Counted from the stretch's first letter, positions 25,298 to 33,787 are shown. The stretch: 64,000 nucleotides of DNA from Dorea_A sp016295505 (GCF_039832105.1 NZ_JBDOHS010000005.1:1-64000); one strand, 5' to 3'. The notes: generated by a model not told the origin, from the sequence alone. Program-made: numbers and translations.

Positions 25298-26650
25298 TTA
25301 GAACGGCAAACGGAATTTGTTTCTCTTACCGCCTTTTCCCATCATCTTCATCATCTTTTTCATTTCGCCAAATTGCTTCACCATACGATTTACTTCGCTG
25401 ATGTCCACACCGGCACCCTTTGCAATTCTATGTTTTCTGGATGGGTTCAGAATATCCGGATTGCTTCTTTCCTTTGGTGTCATGGAATAGATCATTGCTT
25501 CCATTCGGGCCATCTTTTTCTCTGCCTGAGCTGTCTGTTCTTCATCCAGCCCTTTCATCTTGCCCATGCCTCCCATGCCCATTCCGGGGAGCATGCTCAT
25601 CACATTTCCAAGACCGCCCATACTCTTCATCTGTCTGATGCTTTCCAGATAGTCATCAAAATCAAACTGATTTTTCTTAAGCTTCTGGGTCATCTGCTTC
25701 GCTTTTTCTTCATCGATCTCAGCTTCTGCTTTTTCGATCAGAGAAAGCACATCACCCATACCAAGGATTCTGGATGCCATACGATCCGGATAAAACTGTT
25801 CCAGATCCGAAAGCTTTTCTCCCATACCGACATACAGAATCGGTTTTCCGGTAACTGCCTTTACAGACAGCGCCGCACCGCCTCGTGTATCGCCATCCAG
25901 CTTTGTCACGATTACACCGTCAATGCCGACTTTTTCATTAAATTCTTTTGCTACATTGACTGCATCCTGACCTGTCATCGCATCGATGACAAGAATTGAC
26001 TGATGTACGATTACCGAATCTTTAATCTCCTGAAGCTCTGCCATCATATCCTCATCTATATGAAGACGTCCGGCCGTATCCAGAATTACAATGTTGTTGC
26101 CATTCTTCTGTGCATGTTCAACTGCTGCTTTCGCAATATTGGCGGGTTTGTGATTCTCTCCCATGGAAAAAACTTCCACACCCTGTTTTTCACCATTCAC
26201 CTGCAGCTGTTTAATCGCTGCCGGCCGGTACACATCACATGCAACCAGAAGCGGCTTCTTGCCTTTTAATTTATATTTTCCCGCCAGTTTTGCGGTAGTT
26301 GTTGTCTTACCTGCTCCCTGAAGACCTGCCATCATAATAACAGTAATTGCACTTCCGGGCTGAAGCTTGATCTCGGTAGTCTCAGATCCCATGAGCTTCA
26401 CAAGCTCTTCGTTCACGATCTTGATCACCATCTGTCCCGGATTCAGACCATTCATTACATCCTGGCCGATTGCTCTCTCCTGGACATTTTTGATAAAATC
26501 TTTCACGACTTTAAAGTTAACATCTGCTGCGAGAAGCGCTCTTTTGATCTCTTTGAGTGCCTCTTTCACATCATCTTCTGTCAGACGTCCCTTACTTCTG
26601 AGGTTTTTAAATACATTCTGAAGTTTTTCTGTCAAGCTGTCAAATGCCAT
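25298..26650 (-). CDS. ffh: signal recognition particle protein Ffh
   Basis: The protein has the N domain (residues 1-85), the SRP GTPase with GLQGAGKTTTTAKLA, DVYRPAAIKQL, DTAGRLHID, TKLDGDTRGGAAL, and the methionine-rich M domain (MSMLPGMGMGGMGKM, ending in MKKMMKMMGKGGKRNKF) that binds signal sequences and 4.5S/6S RNA. It targets membrane proteins with FtsY. The gene follows ylxM by one base, the standard arrangement. Confidence 0.97.
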   Translation of the reverse strand: MAFDSLTEKLQNVFKNLRSKGRLTEDDVKEALKEIKRALLAADVNFKVVKDFIKNVQERAIGQDVMNGLNPGQMVIKIVNEELVKLMGSETTEIKLQPGSAITVIMMAGLQGAGKTTTTAKLAGKYKLKGKKPLLVACDVYRPAAIKQLQVNGEKQGVEVFSMGENHKPANIAKAAVEHAQKNGNNIVILDTAGRLHIDEDMMAELQEIKDSVIVHQSILVIDAMTGQDAVNVAKEFNEKVGIDGVIVTKLDGDTRGGAALSVKAVTGKPILYVGMGEKLSDLEQFYPDRMASRILGMGDVLSLIEKAEAEIDEEKAKQMTQKLKKNQFDFDDYLESIRQMKSMGGLGNVMSMLPGMGMGGMGKMKGLDEEQTAQAEKKMARMEAMIYSMTPKERSNPDILNPSRKHRIAKGAGVDISEVNRMVKQFGEMKKMMKMMGKGGKRNKFRLPF

Positions 26651-26651
26651 T

Positions 26652-26996
26652 CTATAACTCCTCTATAATTGCATCAGATATTTTTCGGATATCGGCTATC
26701 AGTTCTTCCGTCGGCCGCTCCTCATATCCATCCAGCAACTCATCAATTTTCTTTACTTTTTCTTTGATCGCTACAAACTTCTCCACCAGATGAAGCTTTT
26801 CTTCATATCCTCTCAGGGACTGCGAACACCGTTTAATCAGATCGTGAACACCCTGACGGCTGATCCCTTCCTCTTTTGCAATCTCTCCCAGAGAAAGATC
26901 CTCCAGTATAAACTGTTCATACACTTCTTTTTGGTGATCTGTAAGAAGTTCTCCGTAGAAATCATACAGCAAAGCCTGTTCTAATATTTCATTCAT
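26652..26996 (-). CDS. ylxM: YlxM/p13-like SRP-associated helix-turn-helix protein
   Basis: The product starts MNEILEQALLYDFYGELLT, then LTDHQKEVYEQFILEDLSLGEIAKEEGISRQGVHDLIKRC, a sigma-70 region-4-like helix-turn-helix. YlxM is encoded before ffh in most Firmicutes and stimulates SRP function in streptococci. ATG 26996 is preferred (AGGTG upstream, family start); 15 further open codons lie before it. Confidence 0.93.
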   Translation of the reverse strand: MNEILEQALLYDFYGELLTDHQKEVYEQFILEDLSLGEIAKEEGISRQGVHDLIKRCSQSLRGYEEKLHLVEKFVAIKEKVKKIDELLDGYEERPTEELIADIRKISDAIIEEL

Positions 26997-27082
26997 TTCT
27001 TTCACCTGTGATATCATATACCAAATCCCCACAGGTGTCAAGTATTTTTTCTTTACACCTTTAAAAATTCTTACGTTCCTCT

Positions 27083-27970
27083 TTATTTCAACAGTTTTTC
27101 TATATTCAGCATTCCCCAGCCCTGCACCATTTCTTTCTCTCCTGTGATATCACTTCTTTCTCTCAGCCTCAGTTTTCCCTCCACATTACTCATATCCGGA
27201 TACTTACTGCACAACAGAACCATGGCACCAGCCACAACCGGAGTTGCCATAGAACTTCCGCTTTTCTCCACATAAGACACCCCTTGCTGCATCCACCGGC
27301 TGTTCAGTGAGACAATACCGTATCCCGGTGCAACAATATCCGGCTTTACAACACACTGTCCCGTCGGGCCTTCCCCGGAACAGTTTTTTTGAGAATTTCT
27401 GTCATTGACCGCTCCCACAGTAATTACTTTTCTGCTGGTTCCCGGTACTGCAACCGTCCCTGCTCCCGGTCCATAATTTCCTGCCGATACTACAACCACC
27501 ATTCCGGTATCCCAAAGCATCTCAACCGCATCAATCAGATGCTCTGTCTGCTTCTTTCCAAGATTCTCTTTTGCTCCTACAGAAATGTTGACAACTTTAA
27601 TGTGAAGTCTGTTTCTCTCTTTATATATCCAGTGAATTCCTTTTTCAATATACTCCATACATCCTTCACCTTTTTGATTCAATACTTTCACAGCTACAAG
27701 ATATGATTCCGGTGCAATTCCCGCATATTTCCCGTGTGACAGTTTCCCATTGCCCGCAAGAATTCCCGCCACATGTGTTCCGTGTCCACTGTCATCATAC
27801 ATACCTGCCCTTTCATTGACCATATCCCGAAATTCCAGGACTCTTCCTTTCAGATCCGGATGATTCGATAATCCGGTATCCAGAATTGCAGTACATACTC
27901 TTTTCCCGTCAATACCCTTTTTTTTCGTATCCTCACACCAGTAATGAATCTTCTCTTTCACTCTGTCCAT
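27083..27970 (-). CDS. subtilisin-like serine protease (S8), cytoplasmic type
   Basis: The catalytic triad is complete: Asp in AILDTGLSNHPDL (near residue 29), His in SGHGTHVAGILAGNG (near 62), Ser in SGSSMATPVVAGAM (near 245), with the oxyanion Asn in VVSAGNYGPG. There is no signal peptide and no clear propeptide, and the 295 residues are close to intracellular serine proteases of the ISP type. It is divergent from the dnaJ-like gene. Confidence 0.9.
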   Translation of the reverse strand: MDRVKEKIHYWCEDTKKKGIDGKRVCTAILDTGLSNHPDLKGRVLEFRDMVNERAGMYDDSGHGTHVAGILAGNGKLSHGKYAGIAPESYLVAVKVLNQKGEGCMEYIEKGIHWIYKERNRLHIKVVNISVGAKENLGKKQTEHLIDAVEMLWDTGMVVVVSAGNYGPGAGTVAVPGTSRKVITVGAVNDRNSQKNCSGEGPTGQCVVKPDIVAPGYGIVSLNSRWMQQGVSYVEKSGSSMATPVVAGAMVLLCSKYPDMSNVEGKLRLRERSDITGEKEMVQGWGMLNIEKLLK

Positions 27971-28014
27971 AATATACTCCAGATCCTTTTTATCAGAATA
28001 TGCAGAAAATGAAA

Positions 28015-28043
28015 TTGATTTCCAGTGTGTTTTGTCGTAAGAT
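28015..28043 (+). promoter_or_regulatory. promoter of the DnaJ-domain gene
   Basis: TTGATT (-35, 28015-28020) and TAAGAT (-10, 28038-28043) are 17 bases apart, 30 bases before the start codon. Confidence 0.7.
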
Positions 28044-28074
28044 AGTACTGTCTCTATTATAAGGGGAGGATATT

Positions 28075-28710
28075 ATGGAGAGTATAAATTATTACGAGAT
28101 ACTGGGGGTATCAGAAAAGGCATCTCCGGCTGAGATTACCGCAGCCAAAAATCAGCTTGCAAAAAAGTATCATCCTGATGTCAATATGAAAAACGGAATT
28201 GACACAACGGAACAGATGCAGCAGATTCTGGAAGCCTACCGGGTTCTGTCCAATCCCAAAAAGCGTGCAAAATACGACCGTGAAAATGCAGGACACAAAG
28301 CAGTTATGCAGACGTTCGACCTGCATAATATGGATGAAACAGAAGAAAATGGCGATTCGGGATTTGTTGTTTACTGGAAAGCGGCAAATGCTCTTTATGA
28401 CATCATTCTGGAGAGTGACCTCATATTCAAAGCCAAAGAGCGTACCAGCCGCCTTACACAGCTATCCACACATGCTCTCAAGCACATTCTGTTATTGAGA
28501 CAGGCTTCTATTCCGGAACGATACTGGCATCCCGACATTATGAACTGGCTACTTTTCACCTGGTACAAGAATCGCAATGTCACGATCGACTATCTGCTGA
28601 CCCAGTACGATGAATACATAAAAAAGAGCATGTCCGGAATTGACCGATTGAAGCTCCAGAAAGAAACACATCATTTCCAGCACTCTTTAAAACGACTGTT
28701 AAAATATTAA
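28075..28710 (+). CDS. DnaJ-domain protein (J-protein without zinc finger)
   Basis: Residues 1-70 are a J domain with the HPD motif in KKYHPDVNMKNG, the opening NYYEILGVSEKAS and the closing YRVLSNPKKRAKYDREN. J domains stimulate DnaK ATPase. The remaining 140 residues lack the Gly/Phe region and zinc fingers of DnaJ; they are helical and unknown, so this is a specialised J-protein with an unknown client. A GGGGAGGA ribosome site precedes the ATG. Confidence 0.88.
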   Translation: MESINYYEILGVSEKASPAEITAAKNQLAKKYHPDVNMKNGIDTTEQMQQILEAYRVLSNPKKRAKYDRENAGHKAVMQTFDLHNMDETEENGDSGFVVYWKAANALYDIILESDLIFKAKERTSRLTQLSTHALKHILLLRQASIPERYWHPDIMNWLLFTWYKNRNVTIDYLLTQYDEYIKKSMSGIDRLKLQKETHHFQHSLKRLLKY

Positions 28711-28779
28711 TCCTGTTTTCACACATCCGCCTCTGCAGCATATTATGTACTGTAAACATCATTAACGGAGGATTTCAAA

Positions 28780-29028
28780 ATGAGTGATTTAAGTGCTACA
28801 AATTGTGGATGCGGCTGTGATTCTGACGACAGATTTGACAGAGACTGCAGATGTAATAACTGGGGCAACAACTGGGGCAATAACAGCTGCCTGTGGATCA
28901 TCCTGCTTCTCTTCTGCTGTGGCGGATGTGGAAACGGCTGGGGACGTGAAGGCGGATGCAACGACAACTGCCTGTGGATCATCATCCTGCTTCTCTTCTG
29001 CTGTGGCGGATGCAATCATGGATGCTAA
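28780..29028 (+). CDS. very cysteine-rich 82-residue peptide with duplicated CLWII-LLLFCCGGC unit
   Basis: Fifteen of 82 residues are Cys. After an acidic CGCGCDSDD start and a WGNNWGNN stretch, the unit N-C-L-W-I-I-(I)-L-L-L-F-C-C-G-G-C appears twice (about 36-50 and 63-78), each with a short hydrophobic core and Cys-Gly cluster. A strong ribosome site (ACGGAGGA) and a bidirectional terminator right after the stop support expression. Clostridial genomes carry similar proteins annotated as chorion-like high-cysteine proteins; their function is unknown. A spore-coat, metal-binding or secreted-peptide role would all be guesses. Confidence 0.75.
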   Translation: MSDLSATNCGCGCDSDDRFDRDCRCNNWGNNWGNNSCLWIILLLFCCGGCGNGWGREGGCNDNCLWIIILLLFCCGGCNHGC

Positions 29029-29041
29029 TGAATGCTTATAC

Positions 29042-29074
29042 AAAAAGGGACGGAGCATTTACTCCGTCCTTTTT
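29042..29074. terminator. bidirectional terminator after the Cys-rich gene
   Basis: GGACGGAG pairs with CTCCGTCC across a 6-nt loop, flanked by A-run and T-run. It serves the Cys-rich gene on the plus strand and the 51-residue ORF on the minus strand, whose stop lies in the loop. Confidence 0.8.
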
Positions 29075-29214
29075 CCTGCTTCTCTCTCAGATTCTTTTCC
29101 GTCTCTTTTTCTGACTATCTCCTGACGCTCTTCCGTATCAATTCTTTTTTTCAGCATACAATTTTCATCCAGCTCATACACGGCATTTCCATCGATAATT
29201 AATTTTCTGCTCAT
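29059..29214 (-). CDS. small charged protein of 51 residues
   Basis: A minus-strand frame of 51 codons starts at ATG 29212-29214 with AAAAAAGGAG nine bases upstream. The product is MSRKLIIDGNAVYELDENCM followed by a very Lys/Arg/Glu-rich tail. The stop (29059-29061) lies in a terminator hairpin, which supports a real gene. The start MSRKLIIDGNAVYELD looks like a small beta-hairpin conserved in other Lachnospiraceae small proteins, as far as I recall. Function unknown. Confidence 0.6.
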   Translation of the reverse strand: MSRKLIIDGNAVYELDENCMLKKRIDTEERQEIVRKRDGKESEREAGKRTE

Positions 29215-29340
29215 ATCCCGGAACTCCTTTTTTCTCTTCCTTATATTATATGAATGTATCCGTAATTAGTTTTTCCGGTTTTCATAAATCACATTCCCAG
29301 ATCATATATATTTTATAACGTTACATCTATTGGAGTATCT

Positions 29341-29808
29341 ATGGATCACAAAACGCCCAGACCTATGACGCCCTTTGATCTTCTGACTGTCCCTGACGCT
29401 CTGTATTCTATAAAACTGTTTCTTCCATATACTCCTGTATCCATGCAGCGTTTCCTTGCAATTTATATCAAATTCGGGGAGCTTCGTTATACTATTGAAT
29501 ATTTTCACGGATTCCCCTCTCATTCCACATCCAGAGATATGATGGCTGACCTGAAGCCTTATCTGAACGAAAAAGAGCAGACCATGATGGAACAGGCAGA
29601 AAACATGATGCATATGATGGAAATATTACAGAGCATGCAGACGATGTCGGATTCCTCTTCCGGTCAGGACATGAATCCCATGGATTTTATAAAAAACATA
29701 CTGACCCCTGAACAGCAGGAGATGTTTGATATGTACAGCCAAATGTTTGATACAGATATGAACATGTCCAATTCGGACAAAAAGAAAGGAGGTATGACAC
29801 ATGAATGA
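29341..29808 (+). CDS. unknown protein, coupled pair member 1
   Basis: The 155-residue product is not recognised. Residues 1-75 look globular (PFDLLTVPDALYSIKLFLPYTP, KFGELRYTIEYF); from about 75 it is extremely Met/Gln/Glu-rich (KEQTMMEQAENMMHMMEILQ, EQQEMFDMYSQMF), 22 or so methionines in the second half. It overlaps the next gene by 8 bases, so the two are translationally coupled. No membrane segment or signal peptide is seen. No clear ribosome site was found immediately before the ATG. Confidence 0.6.
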   Translation: MDHKTPRPMTPFDLLTVPDALYSIKLFLPYTPVSMQRFLAIYIKFGELRYTIEYFHGFPSHSTSRDMMADLKPYLNEKEQTMMEQAENMMHMMEILQSMQTMSDSSSGQDMNPMDFIKNILTPEQQEMFDMYSQMFDTDMNMSNSDKKKGGMTHE

Positions 29809-30082
29809 ATGGATGAATCATCCGGCAATGAAAAACATAGATCCGGTAAAGCTTAAGCTCATCCAGACAGCCGCCGCGCAGACTGCAGGAAAAAGCGGAG
29901 CAGCTCTTGCTCCTGTGATGATGGCACTGATAACCAATGCAAACAAAAGAGGAATTCAGTTTTCACCGGAAGAAGTATCCCTGATTATTTCTATACTGAA
30001 AGAAGGAAAATCCCGGGAAGAACAAGACCACATTGAGCAGATGGTCAATATGATCACAACATACATGAAGAAGGGTGTTTAA
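29801..30082 (+). CDS. unknown protein, coupled pair member 2
   Basis: The 93-residue product is helical: residues 12-50 (DPVKLKLIQTAAAQTAGKSG then AALAPVMMALITNANKRG) and 55-90 (FSPEEVSLIISILKEGKSREE). GAAGGAGGTATG before the ATG is a strong ribosome site inside the previous gene. The stop overlaps the convergent thioesterase stop. I know of similar two-gene units in other Clostridia only as hypothetical proteins; the pairing suggests that the two products act together. Confidence 0.65.
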   Translation: MNEWMNHPAMKNIDPVKLKLIQTAAAQTAGKSGAALAPVMMALITNANKRGIQFSPEEVSLIISILKEGKSREEQDHIEQMVNMITTYMKKGV

Positions 30083-30552
30083 AACCCTTCTTCCTTACGC
30101 ATCATACGAATCTCTCTTCTTTTTTTGGCTCTGTTCCATTCTTCCCTCTCCCATTCCGTCTCCAGTTCCAGTCCCGGAACCGGCGTTGGCCTGTCATTTT
30201 CATCCAGTGCCACCATGGTAAAGAATGCACGGTTAATCGGTGTACGGATCCCATCCAGAGATTCCACATAGGTATCCACCTTGACTTCCATAGAAGTATT
30301 CCCAACGTACGTGATCTTGCCAATAATCACAATCACATCTTTTTGATATGCCCCTTTTAAAAATCGAAGATTATCCACAGAGGCAGTGATCACATTGCAA
30401 TGTGTATGTCTTTTTCCGACAAGACCTGCCACTTCATCAATCCACTGCATCAGGATTCCACCAAACAGTCGTCCCGCAGAATTCAAATGATTCGGTCTTA
30501 CGATATGCACGGTCTCGACAACCGAGTCAGCTACTTTTTTTGATTTTATCTC
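30079..30552 (-). CDS. acyl-CoA thioesterase (hotdog fold)
   Basis: A YciA/BFIT-type hotdog thioesterase: VRPNHLNSAGRLFGGILMQWIDEV contains the conserved N...GG...D residues, with ASVDNLRFLKGAY, IGKITYVGNTSMEVKV and FFTMVALDENDRP following. It hydrolyses acyl-CoA; chain specificity is unknown. I prefer ATG 30552 (MEIKSKKVADSV); the open frame extends 19 codons upstream without family similarity. The C-terminal 30 residues are a charged helix. Confidence 0.88.
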   Translation of the reverse strand, partial: EIKSKKVADSVVETVHIVRPNHLNSAGRLFGGILMQWIDEVAGLVGKRHTHCNVITASVDNLRFLKGAYQKDVIVIIGKITYVGNTSMEVKVDTYVESLDGIRTPINRAFFTMVALDENDRPTPVPGLELETEWEREEWNRAKKRREIRMMRKEEGF

Positions 30553-30686
30553 CATTGATTCAACCCCATTCTGATCTTTTCTTTTCGAAACTCTTTTATT
30601 ATAACACAAGATTTGCTATACTATTTGTAATTTAGGATAAAAAATGATTTATTATCGATATATATCTCGCAAAAGGAGAATCGCAC

Positions 30687-31424
30687 ATGAGAAACATTAA
30701 ATTAACAATAGAATACGACGGCAGTCGTTATCAGGGATGGACGCGTCTTGGAAAAGACGAATCCGGCAATACGATATCAAACAAGATTACAGAAGTACTT
30801 CGGAAAATGACGGATGAATATTCGATCGACCTGTACTGTGGATGTCGAACAGAAGTCGGGGTACACGCATATGCACAGATTGCAAATTTTAAAACAGAAT
30901 CAGATATGGACATTCAGGAAATTAAGCATTATCTGAACCGCTACCTTCCCATGGACATTGCAATCATTGACGTGGAAGAAGTTCCGGAACGCTTTCATGC
31001 ACAGCTCAACACATCATCCAAAACTTATGTGTACCGTATGACAATCGATGATGTTCCAAGTGTATTCGACCGCAAATATACCTTCCACTGCTATAAGATT
31101 CCGGATAAACATCTCATGCAGCAGGCGGCAGCTGAACTTGTCGGAAAACATGATTTCCGCAATTTTTCTACTGCCAAAAAAACCAAATCGACAGAACGGG
31201 AGATCTACGAAATCGAAGTATACGGAGACATTGAAGAGATGCAGATCCTGATCCGTGCAGATGACTTTCTGCATAATATGGCACGTCTGATTGTCGGAAC
31301 ACTGTTGGACATTGGTCTTGGAACACGCCCAAAGGAAGATATCCCCGCTATTTTCTCCGGAACGAAAAATGCCAGCGCGCCATGCGATCCCAAGGGTCTG
31401 TACCTTCAGGAAATCTCTTATTAA
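30687..31424 (+). CDS. truA: TruA-family tRNA pseudouridine synthase with Glu in place of the catalytic Asp
   Basis: The fold is clear: LTIEYDGSRYQGW, RFHAQLNTSSKTYVYRM, KHDFRNFSTAK and FLHNMARLIVGTLLDIG. The active-site loop, normally GRTDAGVHA in TruA, reads CRTEVGVHA here (E56 for the catalytic Asp, C53 for Gly). Pseudouridine synthases depend on that Asp, so activity is uncertain. It is a stand-alone copy away from the ribosomal-protein cluster where Firmicutes truA usually lies, which suggests a paralogue with a new role or an RNA-binding/chaperone role. A good AAAAGGAG ribosome site precedes it. Confidence 0.88.
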   Translation: MRNIKLTIEYDGSRYQGWTRLGKDESGNTISNKITEVLRKMTDEYSIDLYCGCRTEVGVHAYAQIANFKTESDMDIQEIKHYLNRYLPMDIAIIDVEEVPERFHAQLNTSSKTYVYRMTIDDVPSVFDRKYTFHCYKIPDKHLMQQAAAELVGKHDFRNFSTAKKTKSTEREIYEIEVYGDIEEMQILIRADDFLHNMARLIVGTLLDIGLGTRPKEDIPAIFSGTKNASAPCDPKGLYLQEISY

Positions 31425-31430
31425 AATTCG

Positions 31431-31454
31431 AAGGGATTGTCGCGACAATCCCTT
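31431..31454. terminator. bidirectional terminator between truA paralogue and deoR-type gene
   Basis: AAGGGATTGT-CGCG-ACAATCCCTT is a perfect 10-bp stem with a 4-nt loop just after the truA stop and before the convergent regulator stop. Confidence 0.75.
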
Positions 31455-31466
31455 CTGCATTTTCTT

Positions 31467-32225
31467 TTATTTTACTTCTATAATTTTTGCATGCAGTCTT
31501 TCAAGCTTCCTCATCTCCTGTACGCTGAATTTCTTATCCGTTACAACTGCTGTAAAATCTCCCAGATGATTGATCCGTGTCATGGCCTGTTTTCCAAATT
31601 TGGATTCATCTGCCACAAGGTAAGATTCTCCGCACTGTTTCGGTGTTTCTCTCTTTAACCACATCTTTTCGGCAGTCGGTGTCATCACCTCAAAGTCATC
31701 ATTAATTGTTGCTGCCCCAAAAAAGCCGACATCAAACTTAAAATCTGCAAGCATCTGTGTTGCATATCTGCCAAACATACTTCCCGTTGACTTCTGCACG
31801 GTACCTCCGCAGATACATAACTCTGCCGAACTGTCCTTCACCAGCCGCGCAATTTCCAGATCATCTGTAACAATCAGAACACCCGGAATATTCATGACCA
31901 GCTTCGCAATCTCATACGTCGTAGTTCCCGCATCCAGAAACACTGTATCTTTCTCTGATACATATTTTGCACATGCCAGAGCGATCTTCTTTTTTCCATC
32001 CATATGACTTGTCTGCTTATCCGCATACGTGATCTCCTGTTTTGCAACCGCTCCTCCATGACACCTTTCCAGCTTATTATCATTTTGAAGTTTTAAAAGA
32101 TCACGGCGAATCGTCATAGTACTTACATTCAGTTCTTTTGCAAGCTCATCTACCTGTACACTTCCGTTTTTCCGGATGATATCTACGATCATGGCCTGTC
32201 TTTCCGCCGCCAGCATATCTTTCAC
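31467..32225 (-). CDS. DeoR-family transcriptional regulator of the four-carbon acid locus
   Basis: The N-terminal DeoR helix-turn-helix is AERQAMIVDIIRKNGSVQVDE / LAKELNVSTMTIRRDLLKLQ, followed by the sensor domain with VFLDAGTTTYEIAKLV, CGGTVQKSTGSMFG and DVGFFGAATINDDF. Such repressors sense phosphorylated sugars or sugar acids. It is separated from gntP by a terminator, so it has its own transcript. It probably binds the A/C-rich boxes near 36185-36298 and 38681-38692 (inference). Confidence 0.9.
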   Translation of the reverse strand: MKDMLAAERQAMIVDIIRKNGSVQVDELAKELNVSTMTIRRDLLKLQNDNKLERCHGGAVAKQEITYADKQTSHMDGKKKIALACAKYVSEKDTVFLDAGTTTYEIAKLVMNIPGVLIVTDDLEIARLVKDSSAELCICGGTVQKSTGSMFGRYATQMLADFKFDVGFFGAATINDDFEVMTPTAEKMWLKRETPKQCGESYLVADESKFGKQAMTRINHLGDFTAVVTDKKFSVQEMRKLERLHAKIIEVK

Positions 32226-32289
32226 CTCTTACTTTATAGAATAAAATAACTATATCACAAGAACCTCCGTCCGCAAATACATAATTTTA

Positions 32290-32327
32290 AAAAGCAGCAG
32301 AAAACCACCTGATTTTCTGCTGCTTTT
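32290..32327 (-). terminator. terminator after gntP
   Basis: AAAAGCAGCAGAAAA and TTTTCTGCTGCTTTT form a 15-bp stem with a short loop, A/T runs on both sides. It ends the catabolic operon between gntP and the DeoR-type gene. Confidence 0.88.
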
Positions 32328-32374
32328 ATCAAGCACACAGCGGATCCCGACCCTTCTGCCGCTGCAATGTGATA

Positions 32375-33787
32375 TTACATAAAGATGTTAAGTATCAGAA
32401 CTTCTACAACGCCGACTGCCCATGCAACCGTTGAAGTTACAGACCAGATTGTAAGCTGATCTTTTGCCTCACTTACACCAAGTGTACGGTTAACAACCCA
32501 GAAATAGCTGTCGTTGAAGTATCCAAAGAACAGAGAGCCTACACAACATGCAACTGCTCCAAGCAGCGGATTTGCGCCTGCTGCAATGATGATAGGTGCA
32601 GAGATACTTGCTGCTGTTGTCATAGCAACTGTACCGGAACCCTGGATAAATCTCATTGCTGTAGAGATCAGTAATGGAAGAACAACGATTGGAATTGCTG
32701 TCTGAGCAAGTCCTTGTGCCATAAAGTTTCCAAGACCGGAATCTTTGATGATCTGTCCAAGAGCTCCACCACCACCAGTTACCAGCATGATGATACCTGC
32801 AGACATCATACCTTTTTCCATCTCTGAAAGTGCTTCATGTCTGTCAAGCTTTCTTCCAAGTGTAAAGATAGCTACCAGCAATCCAAGACCTACTGCGATA
32901 ATCGGCTGTCCGAGGAATACCAGAATCTCCATAGCGCCGGTTGTTTTTCCAAGAGCAGATGCAACTGTATTGATCAGAATCAGGATAATCGGCACGATCA
33001 GAGGCATAAATGACTCCAATGCTCCAGGAATGCCAGTCATATCCATAGCAAAAGCGCCTTCATAATCCGGCTCCTGATAAGGAGCTTCTACGATTTCACC
33101 TTCGTCATTTGGTATACGATAATACTTCTTTGACAGGAATAATCTTGCGTATGCAATACATGCGATTGCCATTGGAAGTGCAAGAACAATTGTCAGAAGA
33201 ATGAATTTACCAACATCGATTCCAAAGATACCGCACACACCTAACGGTCCCGGTGTAGGTGGTACCAGAGAGTGAGTAATAACAAGACCTGCCGCAAGTG
33301 CTACACCAAGTCCGATTACAGACTTCTTTGTTGCTTTTGAGATCGCTTTTGCGATCGGAGCAAGTACTACGAATCCGGAATCACAGAAAATCGGAATAGA
33401 TACGATGAAACCTGTCAATGCCAGAGCTTCCTCTTCTCTCTTTTTACCAAAAAGCTTCAGGAATGTATGTGCCATTCTCTTTGCAGCTCCGGTAACCTCA
33501 AAAATCTGGCCCATCATAACACCGAATCCGATGATGATACCGATACTTCCAAGCGTTCCTCCAAATCCGGAAGTAATAGAGTTTACAATACCGAACGTCT
33601 TCTGAACGCCATCCACTTCAATTGTTGTGTTAATCAGCGGCATTCCACCGATCACACCAACGATAACAGTACAGATGATCAACGCAAGGAACGCCTGTAC
33701 TTTCGTTTTTAACACCAAGAATATCAGGACTACAATACCAATTGCAAGACCAAGTAACATTCTTTCCCCACTAAGTCCATTTACCAT
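32375..33787 (-). CDS. GntP-family gluconate/sugar-acid:proton symporter
   Basis: A permease with 12 or more hydrophobic segments from residue 8 of this start on; GntP-like parts are GFGGTLGSIGIIIGFGVMMG, HSLVPPTPGPLGV, GGGGALGQIIKDSG and RFIQGSGTVAMTTA. It would import the four-carbon acid used by the enzymes of this operon. ATG 33787 is chosen because AGAGGAGG stands before it; the 26 extra upstream codons overlap the end of pdxA2. Confidence 0.92.
   Translation of the reverse strand: MVNGLSGERMLLGLAIGIVVLIFLVLKTKVQAFLALIICTVIVGVIGGMPLINTTIEVDGVQKTFGIVNSITSGFGGTLGSIGIIIGFGVMMGQIFEVTGAAKRMAHTFLKLFGKKREEEALALTGFIVSIPIFCDSGFVVLAPIAKAISKATKKSVIGLGVALAAGLVITHSLVPPTPGPLGVCGIFGIDVGKFILLTIVLALPMAIACIAYARLFLSKKYYRIPNDEGEIVEAPYQEPDYEGAFAMDMTGIPGALESFMPLIVPIILILINTVASALGKTTGAMEILVFLGQPIIAVGLGLLVAIFTLGRKLDRHEALSEMEKGMMSAGIIMLVTGGGGALGQIIKDSGLGNFMAQGLAQTAIPIVVLPLLISTAMRFIQGSGTVAMTTAASISAPIIIAAGANPLLGAVACCVGSLFFGYFNDSYFWVVNRTLGVSEAKDQLTIWSVTSTVAWAVGVVEVLILNIFM

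Noticed and set aside
28743..29058. Three overlapping frames (two minus, one plus) of 89-110 residues opposite or beside the Cys-rich gene
   Set aside because: They are shadows caused by the biased codons of the Cys/Gly-rich gene; only the 28780 frame has a ribosome site and terminator.
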